From: Chitinimonas taiwanensis DSM 18899
GTDB lineage: Bacteria; Pseudomonadota; Gammaproteobacteria; Burkholderiales; Chitinimonadaceae
Length of the DNA stretch: 64,000 nucleotides
Direction: 5' to 3'
Assembly (NCBI RefSeq): GCF_900119825.1
Contig: NZ_FPKR01000005.1
Span: forward strand, 231,549-295,548
Of this stretch, positions 53,116 through 62,086 are shown in pieces (position 1 is the stretch's first letter; each line of letters starts with the position of its first letter). The position numbers were made by a program, and so were the translations under genes. Under the pieces are notes generated by a model. The model searched no databases and had not been told where the DNA came from. It saw only the letters and a program-made list of their open reading frames with translations.

Positions 53116-53185
53116 CATCCGACCGGCAAGGGGCCGCGGCGGACTGCGTCTATGCGTTTTCTGCCGGCCCCCGAGAAAAATCATC

Positions 53186-53752
53186 ATGGAAGCATTCCTC
53201 GTCTCGACCGGTGTGGTTGCCCTGGCGGAAATCGGCGACAAGACCCAGCTGCTGGCCTTGCTGCTGGCGGCCAAGTTCCGTAAGCCGATTCCCATCGTGC
53301 TTGGCATCCTGGCCGCTACCGTGGTCAACCATGCGTTGGCTGGCGCCGTGGGCAGCTGGCTGATGGCGCTGATCGGACCCGATGTGATGCGCTGGATACT
53401 CGGCATCTCGTTTATCGCCATGGCCGGCTGGATGCTGATCCCGGACAAGCTGGATGAGGACGACGCGCGCTTCAGCGAACGCTTTGGCGTGTTCGGCGCC
53501 ACCCTGCTCGCCTTCTTCCTGGCTGAGATGGGCGACAAGACCCAGATCGCCACCGTGGCGCTGGCTGCCAAATTCACCGATTACTGGTGGGTGATTGCCG
53601 GCACCACGCTGGGCATGATGCTGGCCAATGCCCCGGTGGTCTGGATAGGTGACAAGGCCGCCAAGGCATTGCCGGTGGCGCTTGTGCACCGCATCGCCGC
53701 GGCCATCTTCGCCATCCTGGGCGTGCTGGCCTTGCTGGGCGTGGGCAGCTAA
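53186..53752 (+). CDS. UPF0016/GDT1 family manganese exporter
   Basis: This 188-residue inner-membrane protein has two copies of the family motif ExGDKT: LAEIGDKTQLLALLLAAKF (about residues 13-31) and LAEMGDKTQIATVALAAKF (about 112-130). The repeats are inverted in topology and hold the metal-coordinating acids. Bacterial relatives export Mn2+. The ATG at 53186 is the first residue of the conserved start; frames opening upstream lie inside the riboswitch. Control by the manganese riboswitch directly upstream strongly supports the function. Confidence 0.94.
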   Translation: MEAFLVSTGVVALAEIGDKTQLLALLLAAKFRKPIPIVLGILAATVVNHALAGAVGSWLMALIGPDVMRWILGISFIAMAGWMLIPDKLDEDDARFSERFGVFGATLLAFFLAEMGDKTQIATVALAAKFTDYWWVIAGTTLGMMLANAPVVWIGDKAAKALPVALVHRIAAAIFAILGVLALLGVGS

Positions 53753-53769
53753 GTGCACTGACTGCACAT

Positions 53770-53806
53770 GAAAAAGCCGCGGCCCGATGAAGGCAGCGGC
53801 TTTTTT
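53770..53806. terminator. Rho-independent terminator
   Basis: AAAAAGCCGC (53771-53780) pairs with GCGGCTTTTT (53796-53805). It serves the exporter gene and the convergent iutA gene. Confidence 0.9.
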
Positions 53807-53826
53807 CTGGCTAAAGCAAGTAAGGC

Positions 53827-56076
53827 TTAGTAGTCGACGCTATAGGCCAGGCCCACGGTACGGCCACGGCCCTTGAAGTCCACTGTGGCCGGCGCCACCA
53901 GGCTGCTGTAGAACAGCTTGGCGCGCTGGCCCCAGATGGTGTCGTACTGGCGGTCGAACAGGTTCTGTACGCCGAAGCTGAGTTTGCCGCGGGTGAGCGC
54001 ATAGCTGCCGAGCAGATCCGCCACTGTGTAGTCGTCGAGGCGCTTGCCATCGCTATCGCTGAGCGCAAAGCTGCGCACCGCCTGCAGGCGCAGGCTTAGC
54101 GCACCGTTCTGCCAGCTGCCGTAGGCAGTCAGCTTGGACGGGCTGGCGCTGGTCACGGTCTGTTTCTTCCACTCGCCGGCCACCTTGTTCTCCGACTTGA
54201 TAGCGAGCAGATTACCTCCCAGCTGCCAGTCATCCGCAAAACGGTAGCTCAGCTCGCCTTCCAGACCGTAGTTGCGCACATCCTGTTCGATCACATTGAT
54301 GGCCAGGGTGGACGACACATACTGGATCGCCTTGTCCGACCAACTGTAGAAGGCTGCAGCCTGGCCGCTCAGGCCGCCGCTGCGGCTGCGCCAGCCGCTT
54401 TCCACCTGGCGGGTCTTGATGCCGGCCAGCGGCTGGCTGGCCACGCTGATGCCATTCAGCAGCGTCCAGTGACCGGTATTGCCGCCCACCAGGCGGTAGC
54501 TACCCTGGCCGTAGTACTTAGCCGGGTCGGGCAGCTCAAAGCCTTCCGAGTAATTGAGCCAAGCTTGGCTTGCATCGCTGACACGCCATACCGTACCCAG
54601 ATTGAACAGGCTGACCGTGTAATCGTTCTGGCCACCCTTGATTGCATCAGCCGTACGGCCACGCCCATTGGCCAGCATCACCTGCTGGGTGGAGGCCACG
54701 AAGTCGCCCACCGCCACATCCATCCACTGATTGCGCAGGCCGGCGCGCAGGCTCCAGGCCTCGCTCAGCTTCCAGTCCGCCTCGGCAAACAGCGAGCGGC
54801 CATCCACCTCGAAGCCGGGATAGCGGCCCACTTCGGCCGTCTGGCGCAGCACGAGGCCACCGCTGGCATAGCCCTGGGCGGTGTTGAACAGCACCTGATT
54901 GGCTTCGAACACCTCATTGTCGATGTCCACACCGTAGTTGAGCTTCACCGCGCCAAAGTCCTTGGCCAGCACCGCCTTGAAGGCATGCGCGCGGGTGTTC
55001 TGGCGCGAAGTGCTGTAGTAAGGCACGCGCACCGCGCTGGTGGTGTTATTGGCATTCTGCGCGGTGCCGCTGGCTGTGCCCGGGAAGGGGTAGAAGTCGA
55101 GCTTCTCGGTGCGCACCGAGCCTTGCAGATAGAAGTCCTGCCCGCCAATCACCTGCGGGCGGAAGTAGTCAAAGCTGCCGGTGGCGCGGCGGGTGCTCGG
55201 CGTCACATCGGACTGAAAGCCATCGCGCACTTCCAACAGGGCCGGGTTGCCGCCGGCCAAGGCGCCGCTGAGGTTGGGGCCGAGGTAGAGCGCCTTGCTG
55301 CCATCAAAGCCCGAATCGTAGTACTGGGCGCTCAGGTTCAGGCGCTGGCCGGCCGCCAGACGAAAATCCAGATTGCCGAGCACATCGACTGAGCGGTTGT
55401 ACTGCAGATCGGTCTGGGTGATATCGGGCGTGACCTGCTTGCCATGCGCATCGTAGGCAGCGCCGGTGCCCTGCCAGGCAGCCGCCAGACGGCCGCTGAC
55501 CGTGTCATTGCCGGCCGAGATCGACTGTGCGGCGCGCCAGTCGAGGTCTTCGCCACTCTGGAAGCCCGAGCGCAGGCCGACTTCGCTATTGAATTGCGCG
55601 CCGCCCTTCTGGCCGCGCTTGGTGACGATATTCACCACCCCGCCGGTGGCGCCACCGCCATACACGGCGCTGGCACCGGCCAGCACTTCGATACGCTCGA
55701 TGTTATAGGGGTCGATCGAATCGAACTGGCGGCTGACCCCACGCGAGCTGTTCAGCGATACGCCATCGATCATCACCTGCACGCCGCGACCGCGCAGATT
55801 CTGGCCGTAGTTGGTACGGCCTTGCGGGCCGGCATCCAGGCTAGGCACCAGCTGCCCCAGGATTTCCTTGAAAGGCACGCCTGCACCCACCTGCTCGGCC
55901 AACTCCTCGCCGGTGATCACCCAAGCGGTGCGGGGCAGATCGGTGATCTTGGTCGGGGTGCGCGCACCGGTCACCAAGAGGGTATCCACCGCCTGTTCGG
56001 CGGCCAGGGCCGGCAGTGTGCCAAAGGCCAGTGCCAGGGCGATGCTGAGGGGACGGGAAGCAAGCGGTAAAGACAT
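53827..56076 (-). CDS. iutA: TonB-dependent ferric aerobactin receptor
   Basis: This 749-residue outer-membrane receptor has a signal peptide (ending PALA), TonB box VDTLLVTGAR and a plug with GRTNYGQNLRGRGVQVMIDGVSLNSSRGVSRQFDS (several blocks). The barrel ends KGRGRTVGLAYSVDY. The plug blocks and the segment LFDRQYDTIWGQRAKLFY closely resemble IutA as I remember it. It takes up ferric aerobactin using TonB energy. The ATG is at 56076. It is downstream of the MFS exporter gene on the same strand, and both diverge from iucABCD. Confidence 0.9.
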   Translation of the reverse strand: MSLPLASRPLSIALALAFGTLPALAAEQAVDTLLVTGARTPTKITDLPRTAWVITGEELAEQVGAGVPFKEILGQLVPSLDAGPQGRTNYGQNLRGRGVQVMIDGVSLNSSRGVSRQFDSIDPYNIERIEVLAGASAVYGGGATGGVVNIVTKRGQKGGAQFNSEVGLRSGFQSGEDLDWRAAQSISAGNDTVSGRLAAAWQGTGAAYDAHGKQVTPDITQTDLQYNRSVDVLGNLDFRLAAGQRLNLSAQYYDSGFDGSKALYLGPNLSGALAGGNPALLEVRDGFQSDVTPSTRRATGSFDYFRPQVIGGQDFYLQGSVRTEKLDFYPFPGTASGTAQNANNTTSAVRVPYYSTSRQNTRAHAFKAVLAKDFGAVKLNYGVDIDNEVFEANQVLFNTAQGYASGGLVLRQTAEVGRYPGFEVDGRSLFAEADWKLSEAWSLRAGLRNQWMDVAVGDFVASTQQVMLANGRGRTADAIKGGQNDYTVSLFNLGTVWRVSDASQAWLNYSEGFELPDPAKYYGQGSYRLVGGNTGHWTLLNGISVASQPLAGIKTRQVESGWRSRSGGLSGQAAAFYSWSDKAIQYVSSTLAINVIEQDVRNYGLEGELSYRFADDWQLGGNLLAIKSENKVAGEWKKQTVTSASPSKLTAYGSWQNGALSLRLQAVRSFALSDSDGKRLDDYTVADLLGSYALTRGKLSFGVQNLFDRQYDTIWGQRAKLFYSSLVAPATVDFKGRGRTVGLAYSVDY

Positions 56077-56115
56077 AAGCAAGACTCGATGTGAGGTTTG
56101 GAGAAGAAGACAGCA

Positions 56116-57336
56116 TCAATCGGCGCGCGCAGGCAGCCGTAGCAGGCAGGCCAGCACGATGACCGCCAGGCCCGCGAGGCCAGCCAGCCAGAACGGCGCG
56201 GCCGGCCACAGACCAAACAGCCAGCCGGCCAGGGCGGCCGCCAGGGAAAAGCCCACGGTATGCGCGGCGGCCAGCACGCCGGCCACGCGCGCCTGGCCGG
56301 CGCCCCCTACGGCCAGCGAGGCCAAGGTGGTGTACGTGGGCACCAGCAGCGCCGCCGCCACGCCCAGCAATAAGAAGCCGATCCAGATCAGGCTCAGCGG
56401 GCCGGGCAGCGCCAGCAGCACGCCGGAAGCCAGCAAGGCCAGGCCGCCCGCCAGCAGCAGCGGCCGCCCGGCGCGGCAGCGCGGCACCAGCCAGAGCTGC
56501 AGCACCAGAACCACCAGCGCGCAGGCCGTCAGCAACCAGCCCAGCGTGGCCGATGCCGCACTGGCACTCAGCCCGAAGCGACTGCCCAAGAGTGGGCCCA
56601 GTGCGTACTGAACCTGACCCAGCGCCAGCTGCATCAGGCCGGCCAGCGCCAGCCAGGCGGCCATGCCCTGCCAGCCCAGCCGTTCACGCACGGCGGCCTT
56701 GCCCTGGCGCGCGGCCTGGCGGGTGAAAGGCAGCAGCAGCAAGGCCGGCCAGGCGGCCAGCGCCATCAGCCAGAGCGGCCCAAGCGGATCCAGCCACAGG
56801 CTGCAGGCAGCCAGCGCCGGGCCAAGCAGACGGCCCAGGGTCAGGCTGGCGGACAGGCGCGACAGCACGCCCAAGCGCTGCTCGGCGCTGCTCAGATCAG
56901 CCAGCCAGGCCTGGCAGGTCGGCACCAGGCCGGACACCGTCAGGCCATAGATCACCCGACCCAACATCAGCATGGCGCCCTGGCCCTGCCAATCGGCGCC
57001 CTGCCCCATCTGCCACAGCAGCAGCGCATGGCTCAGCGCAAAACCACCCAGCGCAATTGCCACCACGCTGCGGCGGCCCAGGAAGTCGGACAGGCGGCTC
57101 CATAGCGGCGCACCGATCAGGAACAGGCCCGAGCCAATCGCAAAAGCGGCGGTGATGCGCGCGAGGCTCAGGCCGGTGTGCGCCATCAACAGCGGCAGAA
57201 AGGTGAACAGTGTGGTCTGCCCCAGGCCCATGACCAGGGCGGCGGCGGCCAGCGCCAGCGCGGTGTGCCGGTCCGGCCGCAGGGCTGCTGCGGCTTCGGG
57301 GGCACGAGGGGCGATATCGACCGCGCTGAATGACAT
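56116..57336 (-). CDS. MFS siderophore exporter
   Basis: This 406-residue inner-membrane protein has twelve hydrophobic segments and MFS signature loops LIGAPLWSRLSDFLGRRSVV (motif A) and YGLTVSGLVPTCQAWLADL. Position beside iucABCD and iutA makes it the probable aerobactin exporter, like ShiF in enterobacterial loci; this is inference. AGGAGCC precedes the ATG at 57336. Its stop lies 39 bases before the iutA start, suggesting an exporter-receptor operon. It would be Fur-regulated from the divergent region. Confidence 0.85.
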   Translation of the reverse strand: MSFSAVDIAPRAPEAAAALRPDRHTALALAAAALVMGLGQTTLFTFLPLLMAHTGLSLARITAAFAIGSGLFLIGAPLWSRLSDFLGRRSVVAIALGGFALSHALLLWQMGQGADWQGQGAMLMLGRVIYGLTVSGLVPTCQAWLADLSSAEQRLGVLSRLSASLTLGRLLGPALAACSLWLDPLGPLWLMALAAWPALLLLPFTRQAARQGKAAVRERLGWQGMAAWLALAGLMQLALGQVQYALGPLLGSRFGLSASAASATLGWLLTACALVVLVLQLWLVPRCRAGRPLLLAGGLALLASGVLLALPGPLSLIWIGFLLLGVAAALLVPTYTTLASLAVGGAGQARVAGVLAAAHTVGFSLAAALAGWLFGLWPAAPFWLAGLAGLAVIVLACLLRLPARAD

Positions 57337-57395
57337 GCATCTGGCTCCTGCACTGGCTTTGAATGGTGCGCATCTTATCAATCAAACGATAGTTT

Positions 57396-57414
57396 GCAAA
57401 TGCGAATCATTATT
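57396..57414. promoter_or_regulatory. Fur box in the divergent siderophore promoter
   Basis: GCAAATGCGAATCATTATT matches the 19-base Fur consensus at 14 positions, with the right half nearly perfect. It lies between the MFS gene and iucA and could control both. It overlaps the AT-rich core TTTGCAAATGCGAATC. Confidence 0.75.
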
Positions 57415-57465
57415 GTTACGTTGAAAAAGCACATGCCAACAACATGCAGTTCAGGAGCCAGGAAA

Positions 57466-59253
57466 ATGCACCATCCCCCAATACGGCGCGAGCTCGCCTC
57501 GTTGACCGCTTTCATGAACGCGCTGTGGCGCGAATGGCCCGCCGCGCAGTACCACAGCGCCCAGGCCGATATCGCCGGCCATGCCGGCATGCTCAAGCTG
57601 CCGCTCAGCCGCCCGGCCGGCGCGCTGCTGGTGCCGGTTCAGCACTATTCGCGCGCTGGCCGGCATCGCTTCGAAGGCAGCCTCTACTTCGCCCCGGCTG
57701 AGGGGCTGACCTTCGAAGTGGACTTCGCCCAAGCCGTCGCCCTCTTGGCTGGCGAACCCACGCTGGCGCCGGGCAGCAGCGAGGACGCGCGCCGGCTATT
57801 CCTGCGCCGCGTGCTCGATAGCGCCAGCAATCTGCTCAGCGCCCAGCAGCAGCGCCAGGCAGATTTGCAGCAACTGGCCTGGCCTCAAGCCGACTACCTG
57901 GCTGCCGAGCAGGGCCTGGTCTACGGCCATGCCGTCCACCCCACGCCAAAGAGCCGCGACGAGTTCACCAACGAAGATCTGGCGCGCTACAGCCCGGAAT
58001 TCGCCGGTCGCACCGCGCTGTGCTGGTTTGCGGTGCGCGATGCAGCACTGTGGCAGACCGATGTGGGCGGTATGTCGGCCAGCGCCCAGCTGGAAGTGCT
58101 GCTGGCCTCCGACCCGGCCCTGGCCCAGCTACGCGCCGACTACCCGGCCGAGCACGGCTGGCACTGCCTGCCCGTGCACCCCTGGCAGGCACGCAGCCTG
58201 CGCCAATCGGCCAGCTATCTGCACTGGCAGCGCCTGAACCTGCTGGTCGACCTGGGCGAAGCCGGTAGCGACTGGTTCCCTACCTCTTCGCTGCGCACGC
58301 TGTATGCGCCGCAGGCACCGGCCATGCTCAAGTTCTCGCTTTCGGTGCGGCTGACCAACTCGCAGCGCGTGCTGCAGCCGGAAGAGGTGGCGCGCGGCCG
58401 GCTGATTCACGGCGCCTTTGCCAGCCCGCTCGGCCAGGCCTTCCAGCGCCGCTGCCCTACCCTGGGCATCCTGCACGAAACCGCCGCGCTGGCCCTGCGC
58501 CAGCCCGATGGCCAGCCGCTGGCCGAGAGCTTCGTGATCCTGCGTGACAACCCGTTCAAGGCCGGCAGCAGCGCCTATGTGATGGCCACCTTCTGCCAGG
58601 ATGGCGTGGACGGCGCGCCCAGCATGGCCAGCCGGCTGCTGCACAGCCTGGCCGAGCGCGAACAGCGCCCGCTGCAGGCGGTCTGCCTCGATTGGTTCGA
58701 GCGCTTCCTCGAGGTGGCGCTCAAGCCCTTCCTGATCGCCCAGGCCGACTACGGCATTCTGGTCAGCGCCCACCAGCAGAACACCGTGCTGGCGCTGGAA
58801 GGCGGCTATCCGGCCGGCATGTGGTTCCGCGATTGCCAGGGCACCACCTTCCGCGCCGAGACGATCAGCGCGCTGGCGCCCTATGTGCCCGGCATTGCCG
58901 CCGCCAGCGAGCTGAGCTTCGATGAGCCGATGACCAACCGCCTGTTCGGCTACTACCTGATCGTCAACAACCTGCTCAATCTGATCGCCACGCTGGATAT
59001 GGATGGGGTCATCGACGCGGCCACGCTGTGCCAGCGCACGCGCACCTTCCTGCAGGTGCTGCGCGCCGAGCCGCTCAAGTACCCGCACTTCATCGACTTC
59101 CTGCTCGACGCGCCCGAGCTGATGAGCAAGGGCAACTTCATGATTTGCTTCGGCAATCTGAACGAGACCACCCAGCCGGAAGGCTCCTTCCGCTCCTACG
59201 TCCCCCTGCCGAATCCCTTTGCCGAGGCCAAGCCATGCCCCACTTCGCACTGA
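57466..59253 (+). CDS. iucA: IucA-type NIS siderophore synthetase
   Basis: This 595-residue NIS synthetase joins the first N6-acetyl-N6-hydroxylysine to citrate in aerobactin synthesis. It shows YGHAVHPTPKSRDEF, LPVHPWQARSLRQ, FPTSSLRTLYAP, KFSLSVRLTNSQRVL and HQQNTVLALEGG. It ends in a family-specific GNFMICFGNLNETT block. The ATG at 57466 is preceded by AGGAG and excludes an upstream extension. It overlaps iucB by 19 bases. Length and position match the first gene of enterobacterial iucABCD. Confidence 0.92.
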   Translation: MHHPPIRRELASLTAFMNALWREWPAAQYHSAQADIAGHAGMLKLPLSRPAGALLVPVQHYSRAGRHRFEGSLYFAPAEGLTFEVDFAQAVALLAGEPTLAPGSSEDARRLFLRRVLDSASNLLSAQQQRQADLQQLAWPQADYLAAEQGLVYGHAVHPTPKSRDEFTNEDLARYSPEFAGRTALCWFAVRDAALWQTDVGGMSASAQLEVLLASDPALAQLRADYPAEHGWHCLPVHPWQARSLRQSASYLHWQRLNLLVDLGEAGSDWFPTSSLRTLYAPQAPAMLKFSLSVRLTNSQRVLQPEEVARGRLIHGAFASPLGQAFQRRCPTLGILHETAALALRQPDGQPLAESFVILRDNPFKAGSSAYVMATFCQDGVDGAPSMASRLLHSLAEREQRPLQAVCLDWFERFLEVALKPFLIAQADYGILVSAHQQNTVLALEGGYPAGMWFRDCQGTTFRAETISALAPYVPGIAAASELSFDEPMTNRLFGYYLIVNNLLNLIATLDMDGVIDAATLCQRTRTFLQVLRAEPLKYPHFIDFLLDAPELMSKGNFMICFGNLNETTQPEGSFRSYVPLPNPFAEAKPCPTSH

Positions 59254-60266
59254 CCCTGCCCAACGGCCACACGGCCGATGCCCAAGCCAATGCCACCGGC
59301 TTTGATCTGCTGATCAAGCAAGAGGTGATCGCCCAGCTCCAGCACACGCCGCTCGGCCCCACGCACAGCCTGCTGCAGGGCGCCCTACCGCTAGAGCCAC
59401 ACCCGCATGCGCTACTGCCGCTGCTGGCCGAGCTGTTCTGCCGCAATGCTTCGCTGCGTGAAGTGACGCTGGAACTTGCCTGCAGTCGCGAGTTCGCGCT
59501 GGCTGCCGTGCGCCATGGCGTGGCCTATCGCATGCAGGCGCAGGCCACCGGCTGGCAGCTGCTGGTCGATTACCAGAGCTTCTGGCAGCAGCCCGCGCTG
59601 TGGCTTACCGCGCCCAGCTCGGCCGGCCTGCCACTGCGCTACACCTTTACCGGCGAGAAGCGCCACCCGCTGCGCGCGCCCAAGCCGCAGGGCGTGGTCT
59701 ACCGCCGCTACCTGCCCGAGCTGGACAGCACGATCACCCTGCGCGTGGCCGATCTGGCGCGCGATCTGGACACCTTTCACGACTGGATGAACCAGGACCG
59801 CGTACACCGCTTCTGGGAACTGGCCGGCGACCGCGAATCGCACGCCGCCTATCTGCAGGCCCAGCTGGACGACCCGAAGGTGCTGCCGCTGATTGCCGAA
59901 TTCGACGGTGAGGCCTTTGCCTATCTGGAAACCTACTGGGCCAAGGAAGACCGCCTGTCACCCTTCTTCGACGTGCAGGACTACGACCGCGGCTGTCATG
60001 TGCTGGTGGGCAATAGCCGCCACCGCGGCCCGGCCAAGGTGGCGGTGTGGATGCGCACCATGAGCCACTACCTTTTCCTGGACGACCCGCGCACCCAGCG
60101 CGTGGTGGGCGAGCCGCGCGTCGACAACCTGAAGTTCATTGCCTATCTGCAAAGCCAGGGCTTCGCCAAGCTCAAGGAATTCCACTTCCCGCACAAGCGC
60201 GCCGCCATGGTGGTGCTGGAGCGCGAGGCCTTCTTCGAGCAATACGGCCCGGGGAGCGCGCAATGA
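59235..60266 (+). CDS. iucB: N6-hydroxylysine O-acetyltransferase
   Basis: This 343-residue GNAT-type enzyme acetylates N6-hydroxylysine. Its C-terminal half carries the siderophore acetyltransferase features: DLARDLDTFHDWMNQDRVHRFWELAGD (family block, split), FAYLETYWAKEDRL and HYLFLDDPRTQRVVGEPRVDN. It has an N-terminal half of the IucB/AcsC kind. The ATG at 59235 lies inside the iucA end, and the iucC start overlaps its stop by 4 bases. Confidence 0.9.
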   Translation: MPHFALTLPNGHTADAQANATGFDLLIKQEVIAQLQHTPLGPTHSLLQGALPLEPHPHALLPLLAELFCRNASLREVTLELACSREFALAAVRHGVAYRMQAQATGWQLLVDYQSFWQQPALWLTAPSSAGLPLRYTFTGEKRHPLRAPKPQGVVYRRYLPELDSTITLRVADLARDLDTFHDWMNQDRVHRFWELAGDRESHAAYLQAQLDDPKVLPLIAEFDGEAFAYLETYWAKEDRLSPFFDVQDYDRGCHVLVGNSRHRGPAKVAVWMRTMSHYLFLDDPRTQRVVGEPRVDNLKFIAYLQSQGFAKLKEFHFPHKRAAMVVLEREAFFEQYGPGSAQ

Positions 60267-62086
60267 ATGCCCCGCTGAACAAAGCCGCCTACAGCCAGCT
60301 CGACCCGGTGCTGTGGCAGCGCGCCAACCAGCGCCTGCTGGAAAAAGCGCTGTCCGAACTCAGCTACGAGGGCGTGATCAGCCCCGAGCGCGGCGTGCCC
60401 GATGCCCAGGGTCGCAGCGAATACCGGCTGCCGCTGGCCGATGCCAGCAGCCAGGGCTATCGCTGGCAAGGCTGGACCAATCGCTGGGACCAACCGTGCA
60501 TCACCCCCGGCAGCGTGCGCACACTGGCCGATGACCAGCCCGCGCAGGATGCGGTGACGGTGCTGCGCGAGCTGCTGAGCCCGCTGGCCCTGCCGGCCAA
60601 TACCCTGGCCAACTACCTGCGCGAAACCCTGAACACGCTGAGCGTGGATTGCCAGCTGCTGGAAGCGCGCCAGGGCCTGAGCGCGGCCGATTGGCTGACC
60701 CTGCCCACCGACCAGCTGCAAAGCCTGCTCGATGGCCACCCCAAGGCCATTCCGTCCAAGGGCCGCGTGGGCTGGGGCGTGGCGGAAAACCGCCTGTACG
60801 GGCCGGAACGCAGCCCGCGCTTCCGCCTGCACTGGCTGGCCGTGGCCCGCTCGCTGGCCGAGACGCATGCGGCGCCGGGCTGGAATAGCGCGCGCCTGCT
60901 GGCCGCCAGCTGCGACGAGGCCGAGCGCCTGCGCCTGCAGCTTCTGCTGGCCGCGCAAACCGCCCAGCCCGACCAGTACTGGCTGCTGCCGGTGCACCCC
61001 TGGCAGTGGCAGGCGCATATCGCGCCACAGTTTGCCGCCCTGCTGGCCAGCCGCACGCTAATCCACCTGGGTGAAGCGGGCGACCACTACACGCCGCAGC
61101 AGTCGCTGCGCACGCTCAGCAATACCAGCCGGCCCAAGCAGCTCAACCTCAAGCTGCCGCTGACCCTGCTCAACACCTCGGCCTGGCGCGGGCTGTCGGC
61201 GCGCTACCTGGCCATTACCCCGGCGCTGTCCGACTGGCTGCAAGACCTGCTGGAAGATGACCCACTATTGGCCGAGCGCCGCTGCGGTGCGCTGGCCGAG
61301 CCGGCCGCCGCCTTTGTGCCTCATCCGCTCTACCACGGCCTGCCCGAGGTGCCTTACCAGTTCGACGAGATGCTGGGCGCGGTATGGCGCGAAAGCGGCG
61401 AGGCGCGCCTGGGGCCGGGCGAACAGGTGGTGATGGCCGCCGTGCTGCAGCAGCAGGACGACCACGGCCGCCCGCTGGTGGCCGAGCTGATCCGCCAATC
61501 GGGCCTATCGGCGCGTGACTGGCTGAGCCGCCTGTTCGAGCTGGCCGTGGTGCCGCTCTACCACCTGCAGGCGCGCTATGGGCTCGGTTTTATCGCCCAC
61601 GGCCAGAACCTGATGCTGCGCCTGGCCGACGGTGCGCCAGCCGGCGTGCTGCTGAAGGACTACCAGGGCGATCTGTTCCGCGCCGAAGCCGACTGGGCGC
61701 AGCCGGAAGGCCTGGCCCCGGCGGTATGGAATGCGCTGCCCAGCATGCCGCCGCACTACCTGCTGCATAACCTGTGGACTGGCCTGTTCGGCAGCGTATT
61801 CCGCTTCATGGCCAGCGTGCTGCACGAGGCCGGCCTGTACGACGAGACCGCCTTCTACCAGCTGCTGGCCGGCACGCTGCAGCGCTACCAAACCAGCCAG
61901 CCGCAGCTGGCCGAGCGCTTTGCCCAGCTCGACCTGTTCGCCGCTCAGATGCCGCGCCTGTCGCTGAACCGCGCGCGCTTCGCCGCCGGCTATGGCGATG
62001 CCGCCAGCCGCCCCATCCACGCGCTTGGCCCCACCCTGGCCAATCCGCTGCGTTTTGACCTGCCCCAGACAGGAGCCCCGACATGA
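60263..62086 (+). CDS. iucC: IucC-type NIS siderophore synthetase
   Basis: This 607-residue second NIS synthetase completes aerobactin by adding the second hydroxamate arm. It shows LPVHPWQWQAHIAP, YTPQQSLRTLSNTSRPKQLNLKLPLT, read as the ATP-binding core, then VPLYHLQARYGLGFIAHGQNLML and VLLKDYQGDLFR. The start resembles IucC (LWQRANQRLLEKALSELSYEGV). It is longer than the E. coli protein by about 27 residues, mostly in loops. Start and stop both overlap neighbours by 4 bases (ATGA), showing tight coupling. GGGGAGCG precedes the ATG. Confidence 0.93.
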   Translation: MNAPLNKAAYSQLDPVLWQRANQRLLEKALSELSYEGVISPERGVPDAQGRSEYRLPLADASSQGYRWQGWTNRWDQPCITPGSVRTLADDQPAQDAVTVLRELLSPLALPANTLANYLRETLNTLSVDCQLLEARQGLSAADWLTLPTDQLQSLLDGHPKAIPSKGRVGWGVAENRLYGPERSPRFRLHWLAVARSLAETHAAPGWNSARLLAASCDEAERLRLQLLLAAQTAQPDQYWLLPVHPWQWQAHIAPQFAALLASRTLIHLGEAGDHYTPQQSLRTLSNTSRPKQLNLKLPLTLLNTSAWRGLSARYLAITPALSDWLQDLLEDDPLLAERRCGALAEPAAAFVPHPLYHGLPEVPYQFDEMLGAVWRESGEARLGPGEQVVMAAVLQQQDDHGRPLVAELIRQSGLSARDWLSRLFELAVVPLYHLQARYGLGFIAHGQNLMLRLADGAPAGVLLKDYQGDLFRAEADWAQPEGLAPAVWNALPSMPPHYLLHNLWTGLFGSVFRFMASVLHEAGLYDETAFYQLLAGTLQRYQTSQPQLAERFAQLDLFAAQMPRLSLNRARFAAGYGDAASRPIHALGPTLANPLRFDLPQTGAPT

